Source: JAFGBM01 sp964610155 (lineage in GTDB: Bacteria > Actinomycetota > Actinomycetes > Actinomycetales > Demequinaceae). Taken from it: a DNA stretch of 57,110 nt. The stretch spans positions 1 to 57,110 of the forward strand of contig CAZSUY010000011.1 of NCBI GenBank assembly GCA_964610155.1, read 5' to 3'. Numbering within the stretch: the stretch's first letter is position 1; every line of letters begins with the position of its first letter. The translations under genes and the position numbers were made by a program. Below, piece after piece: positions 1 through 8,015 of the stretch. The notes below the pieces were generated by a model. The model did no database searches and had not been told where the DNA came from. It was given only the letters and a program-made list of their open reading frames with translations.

Positions 1-328
1 GTGCGGGTGCGGGGGCGGCTATGGGCTTGGGTGCGGGTGTCGGTGCGGGTGCGGGTGCGGCCGCAGGAGCGACAGGGGCCTTAGCCTCGTCGGGTGCTCC
101 GATCCGGGCGAGCACGGCACCGACGGCGACGACCTGCTCTTCCGCCACGAGGATCTCGATGACGGTTCCCGCGAAGGGCGAGGGGATCTCGGTGTCGACC
201 TTGTCGGTTGAGATCTCGAGTAGGGGTTCATCGATGACGATCGAATCACCTACCTTCTTCAGAAGCTTGGTGACCGTCCCCTCGGTGACGGATTCGCCTA
301 GGGCCGGAAGCGTGACGTCTTGTGTCAT
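1..328 (-). CDS. sucB: 2-oxoacid dehydrogenase E2 (dihydrolipoamide acyltransferase), N-terminal part
   Basis: The gene runs off the left edge, so only about 109 N-terminal residues are present. They form a complete lipoyl domain (residues 1-80) with the lipoylated lysine K43 in EISTDKVDTEIP, followed by the Ala/Pro-rich flexible linker that explains the GC-rich repeats at positions 1-70. The E2 carries the acyl group on its lipoyl arm between E1, its own acyltransferase core and E3. The next upstream gene on the same strand is the E3 (lpd), 21 bases away, so the two are probably one operon. The domain start, LPALGESVTEGTV, is typical of the actinobacterial protein annotated SucB. Whether the complex uses 2-oxoglutarate or pyruvate cannot be told from this fragment. 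Confidence 0.85.
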   Translation of the reverse strand, partial: MTQDVTLPALGESVTEGTVTKLLKKVGDSIVIDEPLLEISTDKVDTEIPSPFAGTVIEILVAEEQVVAVGAVLARIGAPDEAKAPVAPAAAPAPAPTPAPKPIAAPAPA

Positions 329-349
329 GTTCGCATTCTTCCCTATCCG

Positions 350-1735
350 TCAAGCATGGGCATGGAGAGGTTTGCCCGCGAGGGCGAGATGCGCCTCGCC
401 GAGAGCCTCGTTCTGCGTCGGGTGGGCGTGGATGAGGGCGGCGACGTCACCCGGATAGGCCTCCCAACTGACGATCAATTGGGCCTCCCCGATCTGTTCG
501 CCGATGCGAGCCCCGAGCATGTGGATCCCTACGATCGGCCCGTCAACCAACCGGACGATTTTGATGAACCCTTGAGTTCCGAGGATCTGGCTCTTTCCGT
601 TCCCGGCCAGGTTGTACTCGATGGAGGCAACGGCATCGGTCCCGTGCTTCTCGATCGCCTGAGCCTCCGTCAGCCCAACGGAGCCGATCTCCGGATCGCA
701 GTACGTCACCCGGGGGATGTGAGCCTCAATGATCGGGGCGGGAGCCAGCCCGGCGATCTCCTCGGCCACGAAGATCCCTTGCTGGAAGCCTCGGTGGGCT
801 AGTTGGAGGCCGGGGACGATGTCGCCGACGGCGAAGATGCTCGCCATCCCGGTGTGGAGGCGCTCGTCCGTGATGACAAAGCCGCGCTCCATCGGAATCC
901 CCTGGGCCTCGTACCCTAGGTCGGTCGTCCTGGGGCCTCGCCCGACCGCGACGAATAGGAGGTCGGCCTCAAGGATCGTCTCGTCTTCGAGTGACACCCT
1001 CACCCCGGAATCGGACTGCTCAACGCCCTGGAAACGCGCCCCGGTCGTGAAGTCGATGCCGCGCTTGCGGAATGCGCGCTCCAGCCCCTTGGAGAGAGAC
1101 TCATCCTCGTTGGGTACGAGGTGGGGAAGGGCCTCGATGATGCTCACTTTCGCGCCAAACGACCTCCAGACGGACGCGAACTCCACGCCGATGACGCCGC
1201 CCCCTAGCACGACGACGGAGGAAGGAACGTATTCGAGCGTCAGGGCCTGATCGGACGTCATGACCCGCCCGCCGATCTCGAGGCCGGGAAGGCTCTTTGC
1301 ATAGGAGCCAGAGGCGAGCACGATGTTTCGTCCGTGGTACCTCACCCCACCGACCTCGATAGATTCAGGGCCGACGAGCGTGCCGTGACCGGGGATCATC
1401 GTCACACCCCGCGACGAGGCGAGCCCCTGGAGACCCTTGTAGAGACGGTCGACTACCCCCTGCTTGTAGGCATTGATGGTGGGCATGTCGATCGAACCAA
1501 GAGAAGTATTGACGCCGATAGTCGAGCCCTCGCGGGCAGTGTCGGCGACCTCGGCCGCATGAAGCAGGGCCTTGGTCGGGACGCACCCGATATGGAGGCA
1601 TGTCCCGCCGATTTTGTCTTCCTCGACCAGTCCGACGGAGAGGCCGAGTTGAGAGGCTCGGAGGGCGGTAGCGTATCCACCACTCCCTCCGCCGAGGATG
1701 AGGACATCGAAGGTGGGGGCGGTGGACTCGGTCAC
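350..1735 (-). CDS. lpd: Dihydrolipoyl dehydrogenase (E3)
   Basis: This FAD flavoprotein reoxidises the dihydrolipoyl arm of E2 with NAD+ and is shared by the 2-oxoacid dehydrogenases. The 461-residue product has the FAD-binding GGGSGG near residue 15, the redox disulfide C46/C51 in GTCLHIGC, an NAD-binding GGGVIGVEFA near residue 180, the second FAD motif FAVGDI, and the C-terminal catalytic HAHPTQNE histidine of the partner subunit in the dimer. All hallmark residues are intact and the length is normal. An AAGGAG Shine-Dalgarno sequence precedes the GTG start. The gene lies directly upstream of the E2 gene, which fits cotranscription. Confidence 0.95.
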   Translation of the reverse strand: MTESTAPTFDVLILGGGSGGYATALRASQLGLSVGLVEEDKIGGTCLHIGCVPTKALLHAAEVADTAREGSTIGVNTSLGSIDMPTINAYKQGVVDRLYKGLQGLASSRGVTMIPGHGTLVGPESIEVGGVRYHGRNIVLASGSYAKSLPGLEIGGRVMTSDQALTLEYVPSSVVVLGGGVIGVEFASVWRSFGAKVSIIEALPHLVPNEDESLSKGLERAFRKRGIDFTTGARFQGVEQSDSGVRVSLEDETILEADLLFVAVGRGPRTTDLGYEAQGIPMERGFVITDERLHTGMASIFAVGDIVPGLQLAHRGFQQGIFVAEEIAGLAPAPIIEAHIPRVTYCDPEIGSVGLTEAQAIEKHGTDAVASIEYNLAGNGKSQILGTQGFIKIVRLVDGPIVGIHMLGARIGEQIGEAQLIVSWEAYPGDVAALIHAHPTQNEALGEAHLALAGKPLHAHA

Positions 1736-1809
1736 GGCGGCTCCTTCACGGGACAGGGTCCCTCCATCCTGTCACCTGGGGGCGTGAGACACGAACCCCT
1801 CCGGCCCCG

Positions 1810-1815
1810 TAACCT
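1810..1815 (+). promoter_or_regulatory. -10 hexamer TAACCT of a probable leaderless promoter
   Basis: TAACCT is followed by exactly six bases and then the ATG at 1822. No Shine-Dalgarno sequence is present, so transcription probably starts at the A of the start codon. Confidence 0.45.
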
Positions 1816-1821
1816 GGGGGT

Positions 1822-2157
1822 ATGGGAATGTTCTCGCGGAGTTCTCGGGTGTCGAAGGGCGGCAAAGCCGCCACGTCGGATCGATCGGCTCGTACGGAGA
1901 CACTTGCTCACTTACACGCGTTCGTGTCCTCCCACGAGGGGTGCGAGGCGTTTATTGAACCGCCGACGCGGGTGACGGAGACGACGATGGTCGTCGTAGC
2001 CGAGACGGGGGAGTGGACGCGTCGCAGGGTCCCGGACGAGGCGGCCGCTCACAAGGTCGCCAAGCACCTGGGGATCCCGGGCTATGACGTCAACCTCAGC
2101 GGCTATCCCTCCAGGATGCGTGAGTGGAATGAGCGTCAACGAAAGAGCCTGGGCTGA
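1822..2157 (+). CDS. Small conserved actinobacterial protein of unknown function
   Basis: The product is 111 residues, soluble, with no signal peptide or membrane segment. It starts with a basic, serine-rich stretch and continues with a compact domain containing AHLHAFVSSHEGCEAFIEPPT and a C-terminal GIPGYDVNLSGYPSRMREW. Similar short proteins are widespread in Actinobacteria beside pepA or lpd and are sometimes labelled oxidoreductase without evidence. It is divergent from lpd and convergent with pepA, with only 15 bases to the pepA stop. No function is proposed. Confidence 0.7.
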   Translation: MGMFSRSSRVSKGGKAATSDRSARTETLAHLHAFVSSHEGCEAFIEPPTRVTETTMVVVAETGEWTRRRVPDEAAAHKVAKHLGIPGYDVNLSGYPSRMREWNERQRKSLG

Positions 2158-2172
2158 GGCGAGCAGGTTGGG

Positions 2173-3621
2173 CTAGAGCCCGCAACGCTTCTCGAGGTAG
2201 CGGAGTACGGTACGTACCGCCGCTCCCGTGCCGCCCGAGGGGGTGAAACCGTAGGGAGATCCCTCATTGAAGGCTGGGCGGGCGATGTCCATGTGTGCCC
2301 AGGGGGTGTCTCCTACGAACTCGCGGAGGAACAGGCCCGCGGTGAGGATTCCTCCCTTTGGGTCGCTCGCGACGTTCTTGAGGTCGGCGACCTTCGACTC
2401 CAAGCCTGCGCGGAGGTGGTCGGGCAGGGGCATAGGCCACATCGCCTCACCGACCTCATCCGCGGCCGCTATAACGGCATCCCTGACCTTGGGGGTGCCC
2501 ATGACGGCGGAGGTGCGGGATCCCAGCGCGACGCCTTGCGCCCCCGTGAGGGTCGCAATGTCGATCATTGCGTCAGGCTTCTCTTCGCGTGCCCTATCGA
2601 GCCCGTCTGCGAGGACGAGGCGCCCCTCCGCGTCGGTGTTCATGACCTCGACCGAGGTGCCGCCATGGATGCGAATGACGTCGGAGGGTCGTTGAGCCGA
2701 GCCGGATGGCATGTTCTCCGCGAGGCACAGCCATCCCGTCACTGCGATCGGGAGCTTGAGGCGCGCCGCCGCACATACGGTGCCGAGGACGGCAGCCGCT
2801 CCCGCCATGTCCGACTTCATCGTGGCCATGCCGTCGTTCGATTTTATCGAGATTCCACCGGTGTCGAATGTGATGCCCTTGCCGACGAGGGCGATGGTCT
2901 CTTTTGCCTCTGGGGGATTCCATTCGAGGCGGACGAGGGACGAAGGCCGTAGGGAACCCTTGCCGACTGCCACCAGCCCCCCGAAGCCTTCATCCTCGAG
3001 GTTCTGGGCATCCCACACAAGAAAGCCGACGCCCGCCCCCGATGCCGCCAGTTCGGCCGCCTCCACGAAGGATTCGGGATAGAGCTCGCCGGGGGCGGTG
3101 TTGACGAGGTCGCGGGCGGTGTTGACGGAGTCGGCGATGATCTGCGCCCTGTCAAGAGATTCCCTTGACGCTCCTGCGATGAACCATTCGGTATCGGGAG
3201 GGGGCTCGTCCTCTTTCGAGGTGAGATAACGATCGAAGGAGTATGAGCCAAGCAATACGCCTTCGGTGACGGCCTGGATGGCGGAATCGGTGAGGGCGGG
3301 CAGGGCGACGGCCACCCGTTCGGGTCTTTTCCCGCATTCGCGCGACGCGGCTCCGGCCGCATCCCTAAGGTCCTCGTCGCGGCCCTCCCCGAGCCCAACG
3401 AGCACGACCCTGCCAGCCTTGACCAGGGGAGAGGGGAAAGTGGCTATCGCCTCGACCTTCGCGCATGGCTCGAGCGGGCGGGCAGCCTCTGTGATGGCGG
3501 CACGAATGGCCTCGGGAAGCTGGGCATGGCTCGTCACCTCGCCCTCTTCGATGACTCCAAGTAAGAGCGCGTCAACTTCGATTTCGGTGACATCGCCATC
3601 GATCCCGGAGAGTCTCGCCAT
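2173..3621 (-). CDS. pepA: Leucyl aminopeptidase, M17 family
   Basis: This cytosolic dinuclear zinc/manganese exopeptidase removes N-terminal residues, preferably leucine, from peptides. The 482-residue product has the M17 signatures GKGITFDTGGISIKS (metal- and substrate-binding lysine and aspartate), KSDMAGAAAV and NTDAEGRL with its metal-binding Asp/Glu pair. The N-terminal domain is shorter and more divergent, as usual in the family. The ATG at 3621 is preceded on its strand by TACGAT and six bases, which suggests a leaderless mRNA. The divergent pyrD starts only 32 bases away, so the two promoters are interleaved. Confidence 0.95.
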   Translation of the reverse strand: MARLSGIDGDVTEIEVDALLLGVIEEGEVTSHAQLPEAIRAAITEAARPLEPCAKVEAIATFPSPLVKAGRVVLVGLGEGRDEDLRDAAGAASRECGKRPERVAVALPALTDSAIQAVTEGVLLGSYSFDRYLTSKEDEPPPDTEWFIAGASRESLDRAQIIADSVNTARDLVNTAPGELYPESFVEAAELAASGAGVGFLVWDAQNLEDEGFGGLVAVGKGSLRPSSLVRLEWNPPEAKETIALVGKGITFDTGGISIKSNDGMATMKSDMAGAAAVLGTVCAAARLKLPIAVTGWLCLAENMPSGSAQRPSDVIRIHGGTSVEVMNTDAEGRLVLADGLDRAREEKPDAMIDIATLTGAQGVALGSRTSAVMGTPKVRDAVIAAADEVGEAMWPMPLPDHLRAGLESKVADLKNVASDPKGGILTAGLFLREFVGDTPWAHMDIARPAFNEGSPYGFTPSGGTGAAVRTVLRYLEKRCGL

Positions 3622-3627
3622 GCCTGA

Positions 3628-3633
3628 ATCGTA
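3628..3633 (-). promoter_or_regulatory. -10 hexamer TACGAT of pepA, leaderless
   Basis: On the minus strand TACGAT lies six bases before the pepA ATG. It falls inside the 32-base gap shared with pyrD. Confidence 0.45.
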
Positions 3634-3641
3634 TCCGGCGC

Positions 3642-3647
3642 TAGGTT
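3642..3647 (+). promoter_or_regulatory. -10 hexamer TAGGTT of pyrD, leaderless
   Basis: TAGGTT is followed by six bases and the GTG start at 3654. It lies back to back with the pepA hexamer, so RNA polymerase binding at one promoter should exclude the other. Confidence 0.45.
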
Positions 3648-3653
3648 GGGCTC

Positions 3654-4703
3654 GTGTACAGACTGCTCTTCACCGTCGTCGTCCGTCGGATTCCCACCGA
3701 ATTTGCCCATCATGGGTGGCTCCTGTTGGTCCGCTGTGGTTCCTGGCTCGCTCCCCTACTGAGGGGGATGAGGCTCGCCCCCTCGCCTGACCCTCTAGGA
3801 GGGATCGACGTCTGGGGGCTCAAGTTCGCCGGTCCCCTCGGGCTTGCGGCTGGCTTGGACAAGAACGTCACCGCCGTCAGGGGTCACGTGAGGATGGGCT
3901 TTTCCCACGTAGAGGTTGGGACGATCACCCTGAAAGCTCAACCTGGGAACGAGAAGCCGCGGGCCTGGCGTGAGGTGAAACTGAAGGCCGTAAGGAACCG
4001 GATGGGCTTCAACAACAAGGGAGCCGAAGCTGCGGCCCGCCACCTGTCACGCCTCAGGAAGTCCCGTTCGGGAAGGCGACTCATTATTGGGGTGAACATC
4101 GGCAAGAACAGGATGACCTCACCAGAGGCCGCCGCTGATGATTACGCGACCTGCGCCACCGTCCTCGCCCCGTATGCCGACTTCCTCGTCGTCAACGTGT
4201 CCTCCCCCAACACCCCCGGGCTGCGCGACCTTCAATCGACGGAGGCACTTCGCCCGATCCTCATTGCGACGAGGGAGGCCGCCGATGCCGCCGCGGGGAG
4301 GCGGGTTCCGGTGCTTGTCAAGATCGCCCCCGATCTCGCGGACGAGGATATTGACGCCGTGGCCAGGCTAGTCATCGAACTTGGCCTTGAGGGGGTGGAG
4401 GCGACGAACACGACCATTCGCCACGAATGTGGCCCGGGAGGTCTGTCCGGACAGCCTCTGTTCCCGCGTGCCCTTGAGGTTGTCGCGAGGCTGAGGGGGG
4501 ACCTGGGGCCCGATCCCATCATCATCGGCATGGGGGGAATAACCACGGTAGAGGATGCTCGGGCGATGCTCGACGCCGGGGCGAACCTCCTTCAGGGCTA
4601 TACCGCTCTCATTTATGAAGGACCGGCCTGGCCCGGTCGCCTGAATGCCGCGTTGACGCGACCGAGCAATGAGGTGTCGACGCGGACACGTCCGGCACGC
4701 TAG
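3654..4703 (+). CDS. pyrD: Dihydroorotate dehydrogenase (quinone), class 2
   Basis: The enzyme oxidises dihydroorotate to orotate in pyrimidine synthesis and passes electrons through FMN to the quinone pool at the membrane. The 349-residue product has the N-terminal helical extension typical of class 2 (about residues 1-40), FMN-binding GLAAGLDKN, the NRMGFNNKG signature, and NVSSPNTPGLR with the class 2 catalytic serine. The C-terminal GMGGI and GANLLQGYTALIYEGP bind the FMN phosphate. GTG is chosen because the class 2 N-terminus begins there and a -10 hexamer sits at the leaderless distance. The gene stands alone, away from other pyr genes. Confidence 0.95.
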   Translation: MYRLLFTVVVRRIPTEFAHHGWLLLVRCGSWLAPLLRGMRLAPSPDPLGGIDVWGLKFAGPLGLAAGLDKNVTAVRGHVRMGFSHVEVGTITLKAQPGNEKPRAWREVKLKAVRNRMGFNNKGAEAAARHLSRLRKSRSGRRLIIGVNIGKNRMTSPEAAADDYATCATVLAPYADFLVVNVSSPNTPGLRDLQSTEALRPILIATREAADAAAGRRVPVLVKIAPDLADEDIDAVARLVIELGLEGVEATNTTIRHECGPGGLSGQPLFPRALEVVARLRGDLGPDPIIIGMGGITTVEDARAMLDAGANLLQGYTALIYEGPAWPGRLNAALTRPSNEVSTRTRPAR

Positions 4704-4798
4704 GTCTCAAAGCGGCAACCTATCCGCACACCTGTGCGTTCTACATACGTACGCTCCTGCCAGACGTACGAGAGGTTGTTTTCTCCTTTGATGTGGGT

Positions 4799-4821
4799 GG
4801 GCCCCGGGATCCCCGGGGCCC
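4799..4821. terminator. Palindromic hairpin between convergent genes
   Basis: GGGCCCCGGG and CCCGGGGCCC form a perfect 10-bp stem with a 3-base loop, between the ends of pyrD (+) and the DUF3043 gene (-). There is no strong U-tract on either side, so termination may depend on the stem alone or on Rho. Being symmetrical, it could serve both genes. Confidence 0.6.
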
Positions 4822-4845
4822 ATTCGCGTTCTTGAGGTGTGACCG

Positions 4846-5388
4846 CTACTTAGAGGATCCGTCGCGCTTGACCAGTGGTTTTGGCATCCGAAGGCGCCGA
4901 ATCTGGAGCAGGCGAGTGAGCGCGTAGAGGCGGTAGAGCCGCGGAATCCTATCCTTTCCGAACTTCTCGATGGCGCGCTTCTTTATCTGACGGGTCAAAA
5001 TCGCCGCCTCTACCGCCCCAAATAAAAGGCCGACGAGGAGGACGGCACTCATAGTCTCAACGATCCTTGGGTAGTTTCCAAGCAAGAACATCGCGAACAG
5101 GGCGATGAGGGAGACGGGCAGGAGAAACTCGGCGACGGTGGTTCGCGAGTCGACGAAGTCACGGGCGAATCGACGGGGCGCCCCGGCATGCTGCGCGGGC
5201 ATGTAGCGCTCGTTCCCCGTGGCCATCGCCTTCTGTTCCCTTTCGAACTGGCGGTTTCGTTCGACGCGGCGACGGGCAGAATCCCGTTTGCGGTCGAGCA
5301 CGAGCGGACGTTTCCGGGCGGCCTCCCGCTCCTTGCGCTTGGGTGTGGGGTGGCCCTTGCCTTCTGGCTTGGGGGCGTCCTGTGCCAT
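4846..5388 (-). CDS. DUF3043 domain membrane protein
   Basis: This 180-residue protein belongs to a family conserved across Actinobacteria with no known role. It has a highly basic N-terminal half with the family signature GKGHPTPKRKEREAARKRPLV and an ARRRVERNRQFEREQKAM stretch, then two hydrophobic segments (roughly residues 90-110 and 115-135) and a basic C-terminus. It is probably an inner-membrane protein with a cytoplasmic basic domain. The start is set at the ATG at 5388 because AAGGAG lies nine bases before it. An in-frame TTG upstream is less likely. Confidence 0.8.
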   Translation of the reverse strand: MAQDAPKPEGKGHPTPKRKEREAARKRPLVLDRKRDSARRRVERNRQFEREQKAMATGNERYMPAQHAGAPRRFARDFVDSRTTVAEFLLPVSLIALFAMFLLGNYPRIVETMSAVLLVGLLFGAVEAAILTRQIKKRAIEKFGKDRIPRLYRLYALTRLLQIRRLRMPKPLVKRDGSSK

Positions 5389-5469
5389 GGCGGGTGACTC
5401 CTTGCGTGTAGACAAACGATGAAGGGCTTCGACGATGCCGAGCCTAGTCGTATGCGGCGGTCGCCGCGG

Positions 5470-6573
5470 TCAGGCGATGCTGATGGGGAGGCTTCGCCGC
5501 CCCCACCCGCCCACGGCGGGCCCGAACCGACCCGGTACGGAGGCGCCGCACGACGGGCAGCGGCCTTCGGCGGTGAGCCGGTACGCGAGGATCTCGTACC
5601 AGTCCCGCTCGATGAGTGCGTGCCCGCACGCCGGGCAAGCGGTGGTATCGCCGTCGGGGTCGTGCACGTTGCCTGTATAGACGAAGTGGAGCCCCGCGTC
5701 GAGCGCGGCGGTCCGCGCGGCGTGGAGGGTGGCGGGCGGCGTCGCCGGGACATCGAGCATCTTGAAGTCGGGGTGGAAGGCGGAGAAGTGCAGCGGCACG
5801 TCGGGGCCGAGCTCGGCGAGTATCCATCGGCACATCCGCTCGATCTCGTCCGGCGCGTCGTTGTGGCCCGGGATGAGCAGGGTGGTCAGCTCGATCCATG
5901 TGTCCGTGTTCGCGTGCACCCATGCGATGGTGTCGAGCACATCCTTGAGGTGAGAGCCGGTGACCTTCCAGTAGAAGTCCTCGGTGAAACCCTTGAGGTC
6001 GATATTTGCGCCATCTATGGGGGCGAAAAAGTCGGCACGGGCTTCAGGCGTGATATAGCCCGCCGTGACTGCGACGGCCTTAAGGCCCTTCTCGTGGCAC
6101 GCGACCGCGGTGTCGATCGCGTACTCCGCGAAGATCACGGGGTCGTTATAGGTGAACGCCACGGAGTCGCAGCCGTGCGAAACGGCAGCCTTCGCGATCG
6201 AGGCAGGCGTGGCGGATGCGGCGAGCCGGTCCCACTCGCGCGACTTGGAGATGTCCCAGTTCTGGCAGAACCGGCAGTTCAGGTTGCAGCCCGCGGTGCC
6301 GAACGACAGCACGGAGGTGCCCGGGTGGAAGTGCGCGAGCGGTTTCTTCTCGATGGGGTCGATCGCGAAGCCGGAGCTGCGGCCGTACGTGGTGAGCACC
6401 ATCCGGTCGCCGTCCCGGGCGCGCACGAAGCAGAACCCGCGCTGGCCTGCGTGCAGCCGGCAGCGCCGAGGGCACAGGTCGCACTCGATCCGCCCGTCGT
6501 CTAAGGCGTGCCACCAGCGCGCGGTGGGGGCGTCAGCCCAGGACTCCGCGTCGGCCGGGGTGTCGTTCGCCAT
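5470..6573 (-). CDS. amrS: AmmeMemoRadiSam system radical SAM enzyme
   Basis: This radical SAM protein is the third gene of the AmmeMemoRadiSam set. Its substrate is unknown. The N-terminus has a cysteine-rich motif (CDLCPRRCRLHAGQRGFC) of the pyruvate formate-lyase-activator-like type. The [4Fe-4S] SAM motif follows as CNLNCRFC (CX3CX2C) in GTAGCNLNCRFCQNW. The C-terminus carries a zinc-ribbon-like pair, CPACG and CPSCG. The length of about 367 residues is normal for the family. The start is either the ATG at 6573 or a GTG at 6582 that overlaps the upstream stop as GTGA. Both imply coupling to the AMMECR1 gene. The region is visibly GC-rich. Confidence 0.88.
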   Translation of the reverse strand: MANDTPADAESWADAPTARWWHALDDGRIECDLCPRRCRLHAGQRGFCFVRARDGDRMVLTTYGRSSGFAIDPIEKKPLAHFHPGTSVLSFGTAGCNLNCRFCQNWDISKSREWDRLAASATPASIAKAAVSHGCDSVAFTYNDPVIFAEYAIDTAVACHEKGLKAVAVTAGYITPEARADFFAPIDGANIDLKGFTEDFYWKVTGSHLKDVLDTIAWVHANTDTWIELTTLLIPGHNDAPDEIERMCRWILAELGPDVPLHFSAFHPDFKMLDVPATPPATLHAARTAALDAGLHFVYTGNVHDPDGDTTACPACGHALIERDWYEILAYRLTAEGRCPSCGASVPGRFGPAVGGWGRRSLPISIA

Positions 6574-6578
6574 CGGAC

Positions 6579-7145
6579 TCACCGCGCCTCGTGCCAGGCC
6601 TTCACGGTGTAAGTCTGTAGCGTCGTGCTCTCGTGCCACTCGCCGAGCGGGATCCCGGCCTTATTCCATAGGTGGCGCAGGAACTCGTCGGGGCTCGGGA
6701 GGTCCTCCCACACCTGCGGCAGGAACGTCGCCCTGTGCCACGGGTCGAGTTCCACGATCACGCCGTCGACACCGGGGCGCAGCGCGGCGTAGGCATCGGC
6801 CAGGCTGGAAGCGGTGAGCGGGACGGGAGACGACAGGACGGAGACCTCGATCGCGATGCCGCCCAGTTCGCGCTGCTTCAGTGGCGGGAACCGAGGGTCG
6901 CCCATGGCGGCGGCGACAGCGTTGGAGCCCACGTCGTCGATGAGCGGACGCACCGCCTCGAGGGAACCGATGCAGCCCCGCAGCCGCCCGGTTTCGGTGA
7001 GGGTCACGAAGCTCGCGCCTGGCGAGACCGCCCATGCGGGACGCTCGGCCGGGAACTCGGGGTTCAGCCCGAGCGCGTGTCCGATGGCGGCGCGGGCGGC
7101 CGGGAGCAGCAGGGATCCCGCGTCGTCGGGGACGGTGTCAGGCAT
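6579..7145 (-). CDS. amrA: AMMECR1-domain protein, AmmeMemoRadiSam system protein A
   Basis: The 188-residue AMMECR1 domain includes the family's invariant LRGCIGSLEA motif (about residues 56-65) and a DPRFPPL segment. AMMECR1 is named from a human gene and its biochemical activity is not established. The start at 7145 is chosen because its ATG overlaps the end of the Memo gene by eight bases, which indicates translational coupling, and because the conserved domain begins just after it. The longer open frame upstream is a shadow of the Memo gene. The downstream partner is the radical SAM gene, five bases away. Confidence 0.88.
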   Translation of the reverse strand: MPDTVPDDAGSLLLPAARAAIGHALGLNPEFPAERPAWAVSPGASFVTLTETGRLRGCIGSLEAVRPLIDDVGSNAVAAAMGDPRFPPLKQRELGGIAIEVSVLSSPVPLTASSLADAYAALRPGVDGVIVELDPWHRATFLPQVWEDLPSPDEFLRHLWNKAGIPLGEWHESTTLQTYTVKAWHEAR

Positions 7146-7953
7146 CGGGGGCCTCGTCGAACGTGAACGCTGAGTAGCCGACCACGTGGGCGCGGTCTCC
7201 GGCGGTGTCGCCCGAGTTGCGCGCGTCGAGCAGCGTGGGGACCAGCCCGCGTCGGCGGGCGAGGACCAGTAGCCCGTTGATCGGGGTAGCGCCGCACGCC
7301 TGGGAGTGGTCGAGCGGCCCGTCGAGAGCGGAAATCTGAGCGATCGTGTCAGCGTCGACCCGGGTGGCCTCCTCGTAACCCAGGTAGTGCGACAGGTCGG
7401 AGCTGATGACAAAGAGCGTCTCCGGCCCGCCCCAGAGCGCGTCAAGCGCGTCGGCCACCTGTTCGCCCGACGCATTGCCGGCGAGCATGGGCACGATCTC
7501 GATGTCGCCGAGCGTGCGCTGCAGGAACGGGAGCTGGACCTCGACGGAGTGCTCCAACCGGTGGGTCTCGGCGAACACGCACGTGGCGGGGACCCCCTTG
7601 AGGCGCTCCTCGGCCCACGCCTCTGCCACGGGCAGCGCCCCGAGCGGGGTGTGGAAGGAGGCCGCCCCCGGTAGCGCGACGCCGAGCACGGGCACGTGGT
7701 GGGTCGGGCCGACGAGCACGACCCGCCTGATAGTGTCGCGCCCCGCCGCGATGCGCGCGTAGGCGACGGCGGCGGTCGGTCCTGAATAGACATAGCCGGC
7801 GTGGGGCACGATCACGGCCCGCGGAACGGGTGCATCATCGGGCGGGCGCGGCGCCTCGGCGAGCAGCCTGTCGACCGTGTCGCGCAACGCTATGGGTTCG
7901 CCGGGGTAGAAAGTACCAGCCACGGCGGCCTCACGGACGGCGAGCGAACTCAC
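7138..7953 (-). CDS. amrB: Memo-family protein, AmmeMemoRadiSam system protein B
   Basis: The 271-residue Memo-like protein resembles the class III nonhaem-iron extradiol dioxygenase fold. It keeps the family landmarks REAAVAGTFYPG at the N-terminus, PHAGYVYSGPTAAVAYARI, VLVGPTHH, and the late CGATPI cysteine, which supply the proposed His/His/Cys metal site. Human MEMO1 binds metal, but the bacterial function is unknown. It is the first gene of a tightly packed three-gene operon (Memo, AMMECR1, radical SAM). The GTG start is preceded by GAGGTGAT. Confidence 0.87.
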   Translation of the reverse strand: MSSLAVREAAVAGTFYPGEPIALRDTVDRLLAEAPRPPDDAPVPRAVIVPHAGYVYSGPTAAVAYARIAAGRDTIRRVVLVGPTHHVPVLGVALPGAASFHTPLGALPVAEAWAEERLKGVPATCVFAETHRLEHSVEVQLPFLQRTLGDIEIVPMLAGNASGEQVADALDALWGGPETLFVISSDLSHYLGYEEATRVDADTIAQISALDGPLDHSQACGATPINGLLVLARRRGLVPTLLDARNSGDTAGDRAHVVGYSAFTFDEAPDA

Positions 7954-8015
7954 GGGCCATCACCTCGTCATCAATGCTAGTCCCGCGTCGGGAACATGGC
8001 CCGGGAAGGCGGGGG

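Noticed and set aside
1..70. GTGCGG-type microsatellite at the left edge.
   Set aside because: It is the Ala/Pro linker of the E2 gene read on the opposite strand.
7146..7793. Upstream extension of the AMMECR1 frame.
   Set aside because: It is an antisense-like shadow of the Memo gene with Ser/Arg/Pro-rich, non-conserved sequence.
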